A stretch of DNA of 64,000 nucleotides from Tumebacillus algifaecis (GCF_002243515.1 NZ_CP022657.1:1851001-1915000), one strand, 5' to 3'. Counted from the stretch's first letter, positions 34,234-44,483 are shown. Program-made: numbers and translations. Notes: generated by a model from the letters alone, not told the origin.

Positions 34234-36321
34234 TTGATAAAAATCTTAATCGTAGGGGCGGGCCGCGGGGGATCGGCGATGCTTCGCGCCTTTGAAGATT
34301 TGGCCAAAGTGCGAGTGGTCGGGATTGTCGATATCGATACGAACGCACCCGGATTAGCGTTGGCGCGTGAGATGGGAATTGCGACCGGCGTGTATTTCGA
34401 AGACTTTTTGAATGAAAGCGTCGATGTGGTGATCGAAGCGACAGGAGACCCGCGAGTCAATCGGAAGATCAGTGAACTGAAATCGCCGCAGACGACGCTG
34501 GTGCCTGGGGCGATCGCCTCTTTGATGATGCATCTCTTGCTGGAAAAAGAGGAGTTGATTCGCCAGCTCACCGTTTCGCGGCAAGAATTGAACATCGTGT
34601 TGAACTCAACGCATGATGCGATGATTGCGATCAATGCGGAAGGTATTCTCACGCTGTACAACACCTCGGCGGAACGACTGACCGGGATTCCTGCCGAGGA
34701 GATGATCGGACTGTTGGCAAGCGAGGTGGTGCCCAACTCGCGCCTGCATGTTGTGTTGCAGACGGGGGAGTCGGAACTCAATCAATTGCAACTGTTCGGC
34801 AACACGCGGATCATCACCAACCGTGTGCCGGTGCGGGATGAGTCGGGCGATGTGGTCGGCGCGGTCGCGGTGTTTCGGGACATCACAGAAGTGCAGCAAC
34901 TGGCTGAAGAGGTGACCAACCTCAAAGAGATCCAGGAACTGTTGCAGGCGATCATCAACTCGACGCAAGACGCGATCTCCGTCGTTGATACGGAGGGTCG
35001 GGGCATCTTGATCAATCCGGCTTATACGCGTTTGACGGGACTTACGGAAGGGGACATCATCGGCAAACCGGCTGAAGCGGATATCGCAGAAGGGGAATCG
35101 ATGCATATGAAAGTGCTGACCACGCGCAAACCGGTGCGTGGTGTCGGCTTGAAAGTCGGCCCGGCGAAAAAAGAAGTGCTGGTCAATGTAGCACCGATCG
35201 AAGTGGACGGCATTTTAAAAGGTTCGGTCGGCATCATCCACGACATTTCGGAGATCAAAAAGCTGACCGATGAACTAAATCAGGCCAAGCAACTCATAAG
35301 AAAGCTGGAAGCGAAATATACCTTTGATGATATCATCGGTACCTCAAACGAGATGGTCGCGGCGATCGAACAAGCTCACAAAGCGGCGCAGACCCCGGCT
35401 ACCGTGTTGCTGCGCGGCGAATCGGGGACGGGGAAGGAACTGTTTGCCCACGCCATCCACAACGACGGCGAGCGCAAATACAATCAGTTTATCCGCGTCA
35501 ACTGTGCGGCGATCTCCGAAAGCTTGCTCGAATCGGAGTTGTTTGGCTATGAGGAAGGCGCCTTCACCGGGGCTAAACGCGGCGGCAAAAAGGGCCTGTT
35601 TGAAGAGGCGTCGGGCGGCACGATCTTCCTCGATGAGATCGGGGAGCTGTCGATGAGCATGCAGGCCAAAATTTTGCGCGTGCTGCAGGAAAAAGAGATC
35701 CTGCGCGTCGGCGGCGCTAAGGCGACGACCGTAAACGTGCGCGTGATTGCGGCGACCAACGTCAATTTAGAGCGGGCGATGCAGCAAGGAGCATTTCGTG
35801 AAGATCTGTACTACCGCCTGAACGTCTTGCCGATCATCATTCCGCCACTGCGTTTTCGGAAAGTGGATTTAGCAGCGATCGCCTCGCGTTTGATTCAAAA
35901 ATACAACCAAGAGTATGGGCGTAGCGTAGAACGAATCGCTTCGGACACGCTGATAAAAATGCAAAACTACGCCTGGCCGGGTAACGTGCGGGAATTGGAG
36001 AATTCGATCGGACGGGCTATGATCAACATGAAGTTTACGGAGACGGTGATCGAACCGTATCACCTGATCCTGCCGGGAGAAGTGCCAGAACAAAATGGAG
36101 TTGGCGGCACTGCGACAGAACGGGGAGCGGTGTCTGCGGAGGCGGCGAACTCGGTTTCGGGCGAGGTGCGTCCGCTCGACGAGGTGGTCGGTGAGGCCGA
36201 GCGCCAGCACATCGAGCGGGCCTTAGAGCAGACCAAAGGCAACAAGACCGAAGCGGCCAAACGATTGGGCATCGCTGTGCGCAGTCTGTATTACAAGTTG
36301 GACAAATATGGATTGCAGTAA
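34234..36321 (+). CDS. bkdR: Sigma-54-dependent activator of the bkd operon
   Basis: The 695-residue protein has four parts. An N-terminal Rossmann-like domain (ILIVGAGRGGSAM, then EATGDPRV; about 1-110) is followed by two PAS domains (about 120-230 and 240-360), a sigma-54 AAA+ domain (Walker A GESGTGKE near 396, the sigma-54 contact loop GAFTGA near 447, Walker B TIFLDEIGELS) and a C-terminal Fis-type helix-turn-helix (NKTEAAKRLGIAVRSLYYKL). Bacillus BkdR, which responds to branched-chain amino acids, has a similar size and gene position. The TTG at 34234 has GGGG about nine bases upstream; ATG 34225 or GTG 34219 are alternatives. Its target promoter is at 36486. Confidence 0.9.
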   Translation: MIKILIVGAGRGGSAMLRAFEDLAKVRVVGIVDIDTNAPGLALAREMGIATGVYFEDFLNESVDVVIEATGDPRVNRKISELKSPQTTLVPGAIASLMMHLLLEKEELIRQLTVSRQELNIVLNSTHDAMIAINAEGILTLYNTSAERLTGIPAEEMIGLLASEVVPNSRLHVVLQTGESELNQLQLFGNTRIITNRVPVRDESGDVVGAVAVFRDITEVQQLAEEVTNLKEIQELLQAIINSTQDAISVVDTEGRGILINPAYTRLTGLTEGDIIGKPAEADIAEGESMHMKVLTTRKPVRGVGLKVGPAKKEVLVNVAPIEVDGILKGSVGIIHDISEIKKLTDELNQAKQLIRKLEAKYTFDDIIGTSNEMVAAIEQAHKAAQTPATVLLRGESGTGKELFAHAIHNDGERKYNQFIRVNCAAISESLLESELFGYEEGAFTGAKRGGKKGLFEEASGGTIFLDEIGELSMSMQAKILRVLQEKEILRVGGAKATTVNVRVIAATNVNLERAMQQGAFREDLYYRLNVLPIIIPPLRFRKVDLAAIASRLIQKYNQEYGRSVERIASDTLIKMQNYAWPGNVRELENSIGRAMINMKFTETVIEPYHLILPGEVPEQNGVGGTATERGAVSAEAANSVSGEVRPLDEVVGEAERQHIERALEQTKGNKTEAAKRLGIAVRSLYYKLDKYGLQ

Positions 36322-36343
36322 TCCGGAAGCGGCTTTCAGTTGA

Positions 36344-36396
36344 AATGCGCAAGTTTTTGCAAGCAACAACTTGCGCATTTTCTGCAAAAACTTGCA
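36344..36396. promoter_or_regulatory. Nested inverted repeats, probable BkdR enhancer site
   Basis: AATGCGCAAGT (36344-36354) is the exact reverse complement of 36369-36379. Overlapping it, GCAAGTTTTTGCA (36349-36361) is the exact reverse complement of 36383-36395. The sites lie about 90-140 bases upstream of the -24 element, a usual distance for sigma-54 enhancers. The first pair might also end the bkdR transcript. The rest of the 394-base gap holds the promoter and a leader with an 8-base inverted repeat (TGGTAGCA 36572, TGCTACCA 36602); no gene was seen. Confidence 0.6.
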
Positions 36397-36485
36397 CGAC
36401 ACATGAAGGGCTCTTCCCTTTGAAAATGATTTCGCAGGGGCAAGATGCCCTTTTTGCGCCAACTTTGAAAGCGATTGCGAAAAAG

Positions 36486-36503
36486 TTGGCACGAACCTTG
36501 CAT
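36486..36503 (+). promoter_or_regulatory. Sigma-54 (-24/-12) promoter of the bcd-bkd operon
   Basis: TTGGCAC, five bases, then TTGCAT match the sigma-54 consensus at all key positions, with the invariant GG and GC the correct ten bases apart. It follows the bkdR gene and would give a leader of about 200 bases before bcd. Confidence 0.88.
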
Positions 36504-36715
36504 ATATATAATTGGCGTGAACGGTTTTCAGACCAATGTGCATTTGGTAAGACTGGACATAGTTAGCGTAATGGTAGCAGATGCTATCCATAACTGCCTT
36601 TTGCTACCACTCCAGCCTAGACTTATGGTATTCTGTTTTTTGAGTGTGGGGTACTGTTAAGCTCTTGTATTATCATTCCGAAAAACGATTCACAACAATC
36701 AAAGGGGGAACTATC

Positions 36716-37807
36716 GTGAAAATTTTTGAATATATGGAGAAATACGACTACGAACAGCTGGTGTTCTGTCATGACGAAGCATCCGGACTGAAGGCAATCA
36801 TCGCGATTCACGATACCACTTTGGGCCCGGCACTCGGCGGCACCCGCATGTGGACCTACGATACCGAAGAAGCTGCGATCGAAGACGCACTGCGCCTCGC
36901 TCGCGGCATGACCTATAAGGCAGCAGCAGCCGGCCTCAACCTCGGCGGTGGCAAGACCGTTCTGATCGGCAACCCGAAAACGGACAAATCGGAAGCGCTG
37001 TTCCGCGCGCTCGGCCGTTATGTCGAGTCCCTGAACGGCCGTTACATCACTGCAGAGGACGTCGGCACCTCCGAAACGGACATGAACTACATCCATATGG
37101 AAACCAAATACGTGACCGGCGTCTCGGTCGAATACGGATCTTCCGGCAACCCGTCTCCGATGACCGCTCTCGGCTGCTTCCGCGGTCTGCAAGCGGCAGC
37201 GAAAGCAGCGTTTGGCACGGATGATGTATCCGGCAAGACGGTCGCTGTTCAAGGCGTTGGCAATGTCGGCTACTACCTGTGCAAACAACTGCATGAAGCG
37301 GGCGCGAAGCTGATCGTCACCGATATCAACCAAGATTCGCTCGACCGCGTCGTTCGCGAGTTTGGCGCAGAAGTGGTAGCACCCAACGATATTTTCGGCG
37401 TGGAATGCGACATCTTCGCACCTTGCGCTTTGGGTGCGATCATCAACGATGAGACGATTCCGAAGTTCAAATGCAAAGTGATCGCAGGCTCTGCGAACAA
37501 CCAGCTGAGAGAAGAACGTCATGGTGATACGATCCATGAGATGGGCATCTTCTACGCACCGGACTACGTGATCAACTCTGGCGGCCTGATCAACGTGGCT
37601 GTCGAGTTGGAAGGCTACAATGAAAACTTGGCGCGCAAAAAGGTTGAGAACATCTACAACATCATTTCGACCATCTTTGACATCTCCAAGCGCGACAACA
37701 TTCCGACCTACCAAGCGGCAGATCGCATGGCGGAAGACCGCATCAACCAACTGAAAAACACTCGTTCGAACTTCCTGAGCACCGAGCGTTCCCTGCTGTC
37801 GAAATAA
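36716..37807 (+). CDS. bcd: Leucine dehydrogenase (Glu/Leu/Phe/Val dehydrogenase)
   Basis: It deaminates leucine, isoleucine and valine to the 2-keto acids with NAD. The 363-residue protein has the catalytic GGGKTVLIG (Lys near 80), the substrate-specific [10 protein letters not shown] near 38, the Rossmann loop [11 protein letters not shown] near 179 and GSANNQL near 261. GTG start behind AAAGGGGG. First gene after the sigma-54 promoter; it supplies the keto acids to the Bkd complex encoded downstream. Bacillus has ptb and buk beside it; neither is present here. Confidence 0.95.
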   Translation: MKIFEYMEKYDYEQLVFCHDEASGLKAIIAIHDTTLGPALGGTRMWTYDTEEAAIEDALRLARGMTYKAAAAGLNLGGGKTVLIGNPKTDKSEALFRALGRYVESLNGRYITAEDVGTSETDMNYIHMETKYVTGVSVEYGSSGNPSPMTALGCFRGLQAAAKAAFGTDDVSGKTVAVQGVGNVGYYLCKQLHEAGAKLIVTDINQDSLDRVVREFGAEVVAPNDIFGVECDIFAPCALGAIINDETIPKFKCKVIAGSANNQLREERHGDTIHEMGIFYAPDYVINSGGLINVAVELEGYNENLARKKVENIYNIISTIFDISKRDNIPTYQAADRMAEDRINQLKNTRSNFLSTERSLLSK

Positions 37808-37856
37808 CTCTTCGTCGTAGGACTACTTGAATCAGTGGAAGGAGCCAAGGAAATCA

Positions 37857-39302
37857 ATGTCTGATCAATATGATGTTGTTGTCCTGGGCGGGGGCACGGG
37901 CGGCTATGTAGCCGCCATTCGTGCTGCCCAGCTCGGACTGAAAGTGGCTGTAGTAGAAAAAGAGAAGGTCGGCGGTACTTGTCTGCATCGTGGTTGCATG
38001 CCCTCCAAGGCGCTGCTCAAAAGCGCTGACATCATGGCGACCTTGCAAAAGTCCAAGGAGTTTGGCGTTGCGGTCGAGGGATCTGTGTCGCTCGATTTTG
38101 GCAATGTCATGGCGCGCAAAGAAAAGATCATCAACAACTTGTACAAAGGCGTGCAAGGTTTGCTCAAAAAGAACAACGTCGAGGTCATCGAAGGTCTTGG
38201 CCGCGTCATGGGTCCGTCGATCTTCTCCCCGATTGCAGGTGCTGTCTCTGTGGAACGCGCGAACGGCGAAGCGGAAATCATCGCGCCGCGCAACGTGGTC
38301 ATCGCGACCGGGTCCCGCCCGCGTTCGTTGCCTGGCCTTGAGATCGATGGCAAGTATGTGATCACCTCCGACGAAGCGCTGGAGATGGAAGAGCTGCCTA
38401 AGTCGGTGATCATCGTAGGTGCTGGTGTCATCGGTTGCGAGTGGGCCTCGATGCTGTCCGACTTCGGAGTTGAAGTGACGATGATCGAGTACGCGCCGCG
38501 CATCTTGCCGCTCGAAGATGAAGATGTGTCGGCAGAACTTGCCAAACTGTTCGGCCGCCGCAAGTCGAAGATCAAGATTCATACGTCTACCGGCGTGCTT
38601 GCTGACACCGTCAAGGTGGAAGGGGAACAGGTATCGATCTCAGCGACCGTCAATGTGGGTACTGAGAAAGAAGCGGTGCAAACGTTTACCGCCGACAAGA
38701 TTCTGGTCTCCGTCGGCCGTGCCGCGAACGTGGAGAACATTGGCCTTGAAGCGACCGAGATCGTCGTGGAGAAAGGCACGATCCAAGTGGATGAGCATTA
38801 TCGCACGAAAGAAAAGAACATCTTTGCGATCGGTGATGTGATCAACACGCCGCAATTGGCGCACATTGCCGCGCATGAAGGGATTCATGCGATGGAAGTG
38901 ATCGCAGGCGAGCACCCGCATCCGATCGACTACAAGATGATTCCGCGTTGTACATATACCCGTCCGGAAATCGCTTCCCTCGGCTATACGGAAGCAGAGC
39001 TTCGCGCGGAAGGCCGTGAGATCAAAGTGGGCAAATTCCCGTTCCGTGGCATCGGCAAGGCGATGATCAACGGCGAATTTGACGGCTTTGTGAAAATGAT
39101 CGCGGATGCGAAGACGAACGACCTGCTTGGCGTGCACATCATCGGTCAAAACGCGACCGACATGATCTCGGAAGCAAGTCTGGCGCATCTGCTCGATGCG
39201 ACTCCGTGGGAGATCGGCACGGCGATTCATCCGCATCCGACCCTTTCGGAAGCGATCGGCGAAGCAGCGCTCGCCGTCGACGGCAAAGCGATTCATTTCT
39301 AG
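37857..39302 (+). CDS. lpdV: Dihydrolipoyl dehydrogenase (E3)
   Basis: It re-oxidises the dihydrolipoyl arm of the E2 subunit using FAD and NAD. The 481-residue protein shows the FAD loop VLGGGTGGYVAA near 9, the redox-active disulphide GGTCLHRGC (Cys42, Cys47), the NAD loop IIVGAGVIGCEWASM near 180, and the C-terminal catalytic HPHPTLSEAIGEAAL. Although the frame is open ten codons upstream, the ATG at 37857 follows AAGGAG and starts the protein as its relatives do. It is the second gene of the operon, before the E1 genes, as in Bacillus lpdV. Confidence 0.95.
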   Translation: MSDQYDVVVLGGGTGGYVAAIRAAQLGLKVAVVEKEKVGGTCLHRGCMPSKALLKSADIMATLQKSKEFGVAVEGSVSLDFGNVMARKEKIINNLYKGVQGLLKKNNVEVIEGLGRVMGPSIFSPIAGAVSVERANGEAEIIAPRNVVIATGSRPRSLPGLEIDGKYVITSDEALEMEELPKSVIIVGAGVIGCEWASMLSDFGVEVTMIEYAPRILPLEDEDVSAELAKLFGRRKSKIKIHTSTGVLADTVKVEGEQVSISATVNVGTEKEAVQTFTADKILVSVGRAANVENIGLEATEIVVEKGTIQVDEHYRTKEKNIFAIGDVINTPQLAHIAAHEGIHAMEVIAGEHPHPIDYKMIPRCTYTRPEIASLGYTEAELRAEGREIKVGKFPFRGIGKAMINGEFDGFVKMIADAKTNDLLGVHIIGQNATDMISEASLAHLLDATPWEIGTAIHPHPTLSEAIGEAALAVDGKAIHF

Positions 39303-39316
39303 GGAGGTTTTCCTTC

Positions 39317-40312
39317 ATGTCCAAGTACGATTACAAAGAACTGGGCCTGTCTGAAGAACAGGTTCTTGATCTCTATTATTTCATGCTGCTCGCCCGCAAG
39401 TTGGACGAGCGTTTCTGGTTGCTCAACCGTGCCGGCAAAATTCCGTTCGTCATCTCCTGCCAAGGTCAGGAAGCGGCGCAAGTTGGCGCTGCCTATGCGC
39501 TGGACAAAGAGATCGACTATCTCGCTCCGTACTACCGTGACCTCGGCTGTGTGCTCGTGTTTGGTCAAACGCCGACAGAGGTCATGATGTCTGCGTTTGC
39601 AAAGCCAGGTGACGTCAACTCCCACGGTCGCCAGATGCCAGGTCACTTCGGCGGGCGCAAATACCGCACTCTGTCCGGTTCCTCACCTGTTACCACCCAA
39701 TTCCCGCATGCGGTTGGCGCTGCGCTCGCAGCGAAGATGCGCGGCGAGAAGAGCGTTGCCTACACCTCGACAGGTGAAGGCTCCTCTAACCAAGGCGATT
39801 TCCATGAGGCGTGCAACTTTGCGGCGGTACATAAGTTGCCGTGCATCTTTTACATTGAGAACAACGGCTATGCGATCTCCGTTCCGCTTTCCAAACAGCT
39901 CGGCAATCACAACACGGCGGACCGCGCGATCGGCTATGGCATGCCAGGTTATCAGATCGACGGCAACGATGTACTCGAAGTGTACAAGTATGTGAAGGAA
40001 GCGGCAGAACGCGGTCGCAACGGTGAAGGACCAACCATGATTGAAGCGCGTACCTACCGCCTCGTTCCGCACTCCTCGGACGATGATGACAGAGCCTACA
40101 GAAGCCGTGAAGAAGTTGAAGCGGCGAAGAAGCAGGACCCGCTGATCACGTTTGCGCAGTATCTCCGCGACAAGGGCGTTCTGACCGAAGAGAAGGAAAA
40201 AGAGATGAACGACCGCGTAATGCGTGAAGTCAACGAAGGCACTGAAACGGCAGAAAAAGAGCCGTTCTATGCGCCGGAAGACGCGCTTACGCACGTCTAC
40301 GAAGAACAATAG
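39317..40312 (+). CDS. bkdAA: Branched-chain 2-oxo acid dehydrogenase E1 alpha
   Basis: This thiamine-diphosphate subunit, with E1 beta, decarboxylates the keto acids of Leu, Ile and Val. The 331-residue protein has the ThDP signature GEGSSNQGDFHEACNFAAVHKLP and IENNGYAIS (about 155-190), and the phosphorylation-loop region YRLVPHSSDDDDRAYRS near 240-256. AGGGAGG precedes the ATG, which is 14 bases after the lpdV stop. It is followed directly by the E1 beta gene. Confidence 0.94.
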   Translation: MSKYDYKELGLSEEQVLDLYYFMLLARKLDERFWLLNRAGKIPFVISCQGQEAAQVGAAYALDKEIDYLAPYYRDLGCVLVFGQTPTEVMMSAFAKPGDVNSHGRQMPGHFGGRKYRTLSGSSPVTTQFPHAVGAALAAKMRGEKSVAYTSTGEGSSNQGDFHEACNFAAVHKLPCIFYIENNGYAISVPLSKQLGNHNTADRAIGYGMPGYQIDGNDVLEVYKYVKEAAERGRNGEGPTMIEARTYRLVPHSSDDDDRAYRSREEVEAAKKQDPLITFAQYLRDKGVLTEEKEKEMNDRVMREVNEGTETAEKEPFYAPEDALTHVYEEQ

Positions 40313-40327
40313 GAGGTATTCGCAGAC

Positions 40328-41311
40328 ATGGCGATTAAATCATATATCGAAGCAGTAACCGAAGCGCTCGATCAGGAGATGGAGCGCGACTCCTCGATTT
40401 TTATTCTCGGTGAGGACGTTGGCGTTCGTGGCGGCGTTTTTCGCGCCACCACAGGATTGATCGAAAAATATGGCGAAGATCGCGTGATCGACTCCCCGCT
40501 CTCCGAGTCGGCGATCGTCGGCGTATCGATCGGTGCCGCGATGGTAGGTATGCGCCCGGTGGCGGAGATCCAATTCGCAGACTTCATCTTCCCGGCCTAT
40601 AACCAAATCGTGTCCGAAGCGGCACGTATCCGCTATCGTACCAAGTCGGACTGGTTTGTTCCGATGACGATCCGCGCACCATATGGCGGTGGCGTTCACG
40701 GCGCACTCTACCACTCGCAGTCGGTAGAAGCACTGTTCCACCACGTACCGGGTCTGAAAATCGTCATGCCGTCCACTCCGTATGATGTGAAAGGTCTGTT
40801 GACCGCTGCGATCCGCGACAATGACCCGGTGCTGTTCTTCGAGCACAAGCGTTGCTACCGCTTGATCAAGGGTGAAGTGCCGTCCGAACAATACACGATC
40901 GAAATCGGCAAGGCGGACGTCAAGCGTGAAGGAGATGACGTCACCGTCATCACGTACGGCCTGATGGTTCACTACGCGCTGGAAGCGGCTGAAACGCTGG
41001 CACAAGAGGGCATCTCCACGCATATCCTCGACCTGCGTACGATCAAGCCGATCGATCGTGAAGCGATTTTGGAAGCGACGAAAAAGACGGGCAAAGTCCT
41101 GATCGTCCACGAAGACAGCAAATTTGGCGGTGTCGGTGGTGAAATTTCTGCAATCATTGCAGAAGAAGCTTTGTTCGACCTCGACGCGCCGATTCAACGA
41201 CTTGCAGGTCCGGATGTCCCAGCGATGCCATACTCCCCGCCGCAAGAGAAGTTTTTCATGCTGAGCCCTGCTAAAATTGCAGATGCGATCCGCGAACTGG
41301 CCAAATTCTAA
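40328..41311 (+). CDS. bkdAB: Branched-chain 2-oxo acid dehydrogenase E1 beta
   Basis: The partner of BkdAA. The 327-residue length is typical, and family segments are present: LGEDVGVRGGVFRATTGL near 24-41, DSPLSESAIVG near 57, PVAEIQFADFIFPA near 77, GGGVHGALYHSQS near 118-130 and the C-terminal VHEDSKFGGVGGEISA near 255. AGGAGG precedes the ATG, 15 bases after bkdAA. Confidence 0.95.
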   Translation: MAIKSYIEAVTEALDQEMERDSSIFILGEDVGVRGGVFRATTGLIEKYGEDRVIDSPLSESAIVGVSIGAAMVGMRPVAEIQFADFIFPAYNQIVSEAARIRYRTKSDWFVPMTIRAPYGGGVHGALYHSQSVEALFHHVPGLKIVMPSTPYDVKGLLTAAIRDNDPVLFFEHKRCYRLIKGEVPSEQYTIEIGKADVKREGDDVTVITYGLMVHYALEAAETLAQEGISTHILDLRTIKPIDREAILEATKKTGKVLIVHEDSKFGGVGGEISAIIAEEALFDLDAPIQRLAGPDVPAMPYSPPQEKFFMLSPAKIADAIRELAKF

Positions 41312-41334
41312 TTCGTACGAAGGAGGACTTCACC

Positions 41335-42684
41335 ATGGCAACGATCCTCATGCCGCAGCTTGGCGAGTCTGTCACGGAAGGCACAATTGCCAAGTGGCTC
41401 AAACAACCTGGCGACACAATCAACAAGTATGACTCGATCGCTGAGGTCATCACCGATAAAGTAAACGCTGAAGTTCCGTCCGAGTTTGTCGGCACTTTGA
41501 CCGAAATCCTCGTTCCGGAGGGTGCGACCGTCTCGGTGGGCACGCCTATCGCAGTGATCGCAGAAGAAGGTGAAGCTTCGGCTCCGGCAACAGCGCCTAA
41601 AGCTGAGGTTGCATCGACTCCGACAGCTCCTGCAGCAGCCGTTTCTGCAACCGCTCAGGTTCCGTCCGCTCCGCAGCGCGGGGAAGGCGGCGCTCGTTTC
41701 TCTCCGGCCGTTCTGCGCTTGATCCAAGAGCACAACCTTGATGCAAGCCAAATCAGTGGTACTGGTGCTGGCGGACGCATCACCCGCAAAGACGTGCTGG
41801 CCTTTGTCGAAGGCGGTGGTGCAACAGCACCGCAAGCGACCAAGACCGAAGCAGAACTGTCCACTGTGGCAGCTCCGACCAAGCCTGCGACCGGTCTGAC
41901 CGAAATCGGCGCACAGGGAGCGGCAGCAGCACCTGTGGCGGCACCGGTTTCTACTCCGTCTGTCAAACCGTCGTACCAAGCGGCTGAAGGTGACACGGTG
42001 ATCGAGGCTTCGGGTGTTCGCAAGACGATCGCCCGCAGAATGCTGGAATCGAAACATAACGCGCCGCACGCTTGGACGATGATGGAGGCGGATGTGACTT
42101 CGCTTTCCAAGTTCCGCGACAAGAGCAAAGATGCGTTCAAAGCAAAAGAAGGCGTGTCCTTAACCTTCTTGCCGTTCTTCATCAAAGCGGTTGTCGAGTC
42201 GCTCAAAGAGTTCCCGATCATCAACTCGACATGGCAAGATGATAAGATTATTATTAAAAAAGATATCAACATTTCGATTGCAGTGGCGACAGAAGACGCA
42301 CTGTTCGTTCCGGTCATCAAAAATGCTGACCGTCTGAGCATTCTGGGTCTGTCCCATGCGATCAATGATCTGGCAAAACGCGCACGTGCAGGCAAGTTGA
42401 CACCGGACGATATGTCTGGCGGCACGTTCACCGTCAACAACACCGGATCGTTCGGCTCGATTCAGTCGATGCCGATCATCAATGCACCGCAAGCGGCAAT
42501 TCTGTCGATGGAAGCGATCGTCAAGCGCCCGGTCGTGACACCGGATGATTCGTTTGCGATTCGTTCGATGATGAACATGTGCATGTCGCTTGACCACCGA
42601 GTTCTCGATGGACTGGTTTGCGGTCGCTTCCTGCAAGCGGTCAAGAAGCGCATCGAGTCCTATGTGGAGCCGAACCTGTACTAA
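41335..42684 (+). CDS. bkdB: Dihydrolipoyl acyltransferase E2 of the branched-chain complex
   Basis: The E2 core of the complex. The 449-residue chain has one lipoyl domain (about 1-77, lipoylated Lys42 in ITDKVNAEV), an Ala/Pro/Thr-rich linker, a peripheral subunit-binding domain (about 121-157, [22 protein letters not shown]), a second linker and the acyltransferase domain (about 215-449) with the catalytic SLDHRVLDG (His near 422). GGAGG precedes the ATG. The gene is followed by lipA and lipB, which can attach the lipoyl group to Lys42. Confidence 0.95.
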   Translation: MATILMPQLGESVTEGTIAKWLKQPGDTINKYDSIAEVITDKVNAEVPSEFVGTLTEILVPEGATVSVGTPIAVIAEEGEASAPATAPKAEVASTPTAPAAAVSATAQVPSAPQRGEGGARFSPAVLRLIQEHNLDASQISGTGAGGRITRKDVLAFVEGGGATAPQATKTEAELSTVAAPTKPATGLTEIGAQGAAAAPVAAPVSTPSVKPSYQAAEGDTVIEASGVRKTIARRMLESKHNAPHAWTMMEADVTSLSKFRDKSKDAFKAKEGVSLTFLPFFIKAVVESLKEFPIINSTWQDDKIIIKKDINISIAVATEDALFVPVIKNADRLSILGLSHAINDLAKRARAGKLTPDDMSGGTFTVNNTGSFGSIQSMPIINAPQAAILSMEAIVKRPVVTPDDSFAIRSMMNMCMSLDHRVLDGLVCGRFLQAVKKRIESYVEPNLY

Positions 42685-42710
42685 GATTTGAGGAAAGTAG
42701 GTGTGTCAGC

Positions 42711-43640
42711 GTGGAAGAACTGAACGTTCTGAACAATTCCCCGGAGGCAGCAGAGGAGGAGCGTCCGCTGCGTCGGCCGGACTGGCTGAAGATTCAATTG
42801 CGCACGGGTCCGAACTTCACGGAACTGAAAGATCTGTTGCGGGGAAATACGCTCCACACCGTCTGTGAAGAAGCTCGTTGCCCGAACATCTACGAATGTT
42901 GGGAGAACCGTACAGCGACCTTTATGATTCTCGGAGACATCTGTACCCGTGCTTGTGGATTCTGCGCGGTGAAGACGGGCCTGCCGTCCGAATTGGATTT
43001 GCAGGAGCCGGAACGCGTGGCCGATTCGGCTGAGATCATGAAACTGCGGCATGCTGTGGTCACTGCGGTTGCCCGCGATGATTTGAAAGATCACGGTGCT
43101 TCCGTGTTTGCGGAGACGGTACGCGCGATTCGCCGCCGAATGCCACTGTGCACGGTCGAGGTATTGCCATCCGATATGGGTGGTCAATACGAAGCGCTGA
43201 AGGTGTTGCTCGATGCTGAGCCTGACATCTTTAATCACAACATCGAGACGGTTCGCCGCCTGACGCCGAAAGTGCGCGCCAAGGCGACCTATGACCGGAC
43301 GCTCGACGTGTTGCGCTTCGCGAAAGAGTACAAGCCGCAGATCCCGACCAAATCATCGCTGATGCTCGGCCACGGGGAAACGTGGGAAGAGATCATTCAG
43401 GTGATGGATGACTTGCGGGCTGTCGATGTGGATATCATGACGATGGGACAATACTTGCAACCGACGAAAAAGCATCTTCCAGTCAAGAAGTATTGGACGC
43501 CGGAAGAGTTTGCCGCTTTGAAAGAAGAGGGGCTGAAACGCGGTTTCAAGCACGTCGAGTCGGGTCCGCTGGTGCGCAGTTCCTATCATGCGCACGAACA
43601 AGCCCAATCGACCGATCAAAAGTTCAGAGAAAACGCATAA
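42711..43640 (+). CDS. lipA: Lipoyl synthase
   Basis: A radical SAM enzyme that inserts two sulphur atoms into the octanoyl group bound to E2. Both clusters are visible: [12 protein letters not shown] (Cys52, 57, 63) and the SAM motif CTRACGFC (Cys78, 82, 85). The C-terminal RSSYHAHEQ keeps the Ser-containing RSSY motif. The 309-residue length is normal. The GTG start at 42711 lies 26 bases after bkdB, which suggests co-transcription with the bkd genes. A terminator before lipB may reduce but not fully block read-through. Confidence 0.95.
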   Translation: MEELNVLNNSPEAAEEERPLRRPDWLKIQLRTGPNFTELKDLLRGNTLHTVCEEARCPNIYECWENRTATFMILGDICTRACGFCAVKTGLPSELDLQEPERVADSAEIMKLRHAVVTAVARDDLKDHGASVFAETVRAIRRRMPLCTVEVLPSDMGGQYEALKVLLDAEPDIFNHNIETVRRLTPKVRAKATYDRTLDVLRFAKEYKPQIPTKSSLMLGHGETWEEIIQVMDDLRAVDVDIMTMGQYLQPTKKHLPVKKYWTPEEFAALKEEGLKRGFKHVESGPLVRSSYHAHEQAQSTDQKFRENA

Positions 43641-43646
43641 TGCACA

Positions 43647-43675
43647 GGGTCACAGCGTCTGCTGTGGCCCTTTTG
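43647..43675 (+). terminator. Terminator between lipA and lipB
   Basis: GGGTCACAGC and GCTGTGGCCC form a stem around GTCT with one mismatch, followed by TTTT. It may be partial because lipB follows directly without an obvious promoter. Confidence 0.6.
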
Positions 43676-43692
43676 TAAGGAGGCGTAGCACC

Positions 43693-44439
43693 ATGAAACC
43701 GCATTGTCAGATCTATGACCTGGGAAAGATCGAATATGGCCCTGCGTTTGACTTGCAGAAACAAGCGGTGAGGGCGATGCTGGAAGGGAAGTTGGAAAAT
43801 ACGATCCTGCTCTTGGAGCACCCGCCCGTCTTTACCATCGGGCGTTCAGGGGGGGCTGAGAACGTGCTGGTGTCCCCAGAGCAGCGCGAACGGCTAGGGA
43901 TCACGATATTTGATGTCGATCGCGGCGGGGACATCACCTATCACGGGCCAGGGCAATTGGTCGGCTATCCGATCCTGCAATTAGCTCCTTGGAAAAACGA
44001 TGTGCGTCACTATGTGCGGATGTTAGAAGAGGTGATTATCCGCGTGCTGGCCGATTTTGGTCTGAGCGGAAGTCGCAAAGAGGGGATGACTGGGGCGTGG
44101 GTTGGTGATGAAAAAATTTGCGCGATCGGGGTGAAAGCGAACCGCGATACCGCACACAAAGGATTTATCACCTCACATGGTTTTGCTTTCAACATCCAGC
44201 CAGACTTGAGTCATTTCGGCTATATCGTGCCATGTGGCATCACCGACTATGGAGTGACCTCTCTGTACCAACTGCTCGGTCATGCACCGGACATGTTGGA
44301 GATGAAGCTCCGCTGGGTCAAAGCATTTCAGGAAGTGTTCGATTGCACCGTCGAGTGGCCCACAGATGACATCATTAAGACTCTGCAAGGTGAAGTGCAA
44401 CATGACAACCACGCCTTTCGCACAGATCGCATGTATTGA
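43693..44439 (+). CDS. lipB: Octanoyltransferase (LipB type)
   Basis: It transfers octanoate from acyl carrier protein to lipoyl domains before LipA adds sulphur. The 248-residue protein has DRGGDITYHGPGQLVGYPIL near 76-95, the catalytic Lys141 in DEKICAIG and the catalytic Cys181 in IVPCGITDYGVTSL. These fit LipB rather than the LipM/LipL enzymes common in Bacillus. AAGGAGG precedes the ATG. Its position at the end of the bkd-lipA run suggests coupled production of complex and lipoylation. Confidence 0.92.
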   Translation: MKPHCQIYDLGKIEYGPAFDLQKQAVRAMLEGKLENTILLLEHPPVFTIGRSGGAENVLVSPEQRERLGITIFDVDRGGDITYHGPGQLVGYPILQLAPWKNDVRHYVRMLEEVIIRVLADFGLSGSRKEGMTGAWVGDEKICAIGVKANRDTAHKGFITSHGFAFNIQPDLSHFGYIVPCGITDYGVTSLYQLLGHAPDMLEMKLRWVKAFQEVFDCTVEWPTDDIIKTLQGEVQHDNHAFRTDRMY

Positions 44440-44483
44440 TGCGCTCCATATTGAGGAAGAAAAAGCAACTGTGCAAGAGCATG

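Noticed and set aside
36572-36609. Leader hairpin before bcd as a riboswitch
   Set aside because: Only an eight-base inverted repeat is visible, with no terminator and no known aptamer motif; it is mentioned within the regulatory entry only.
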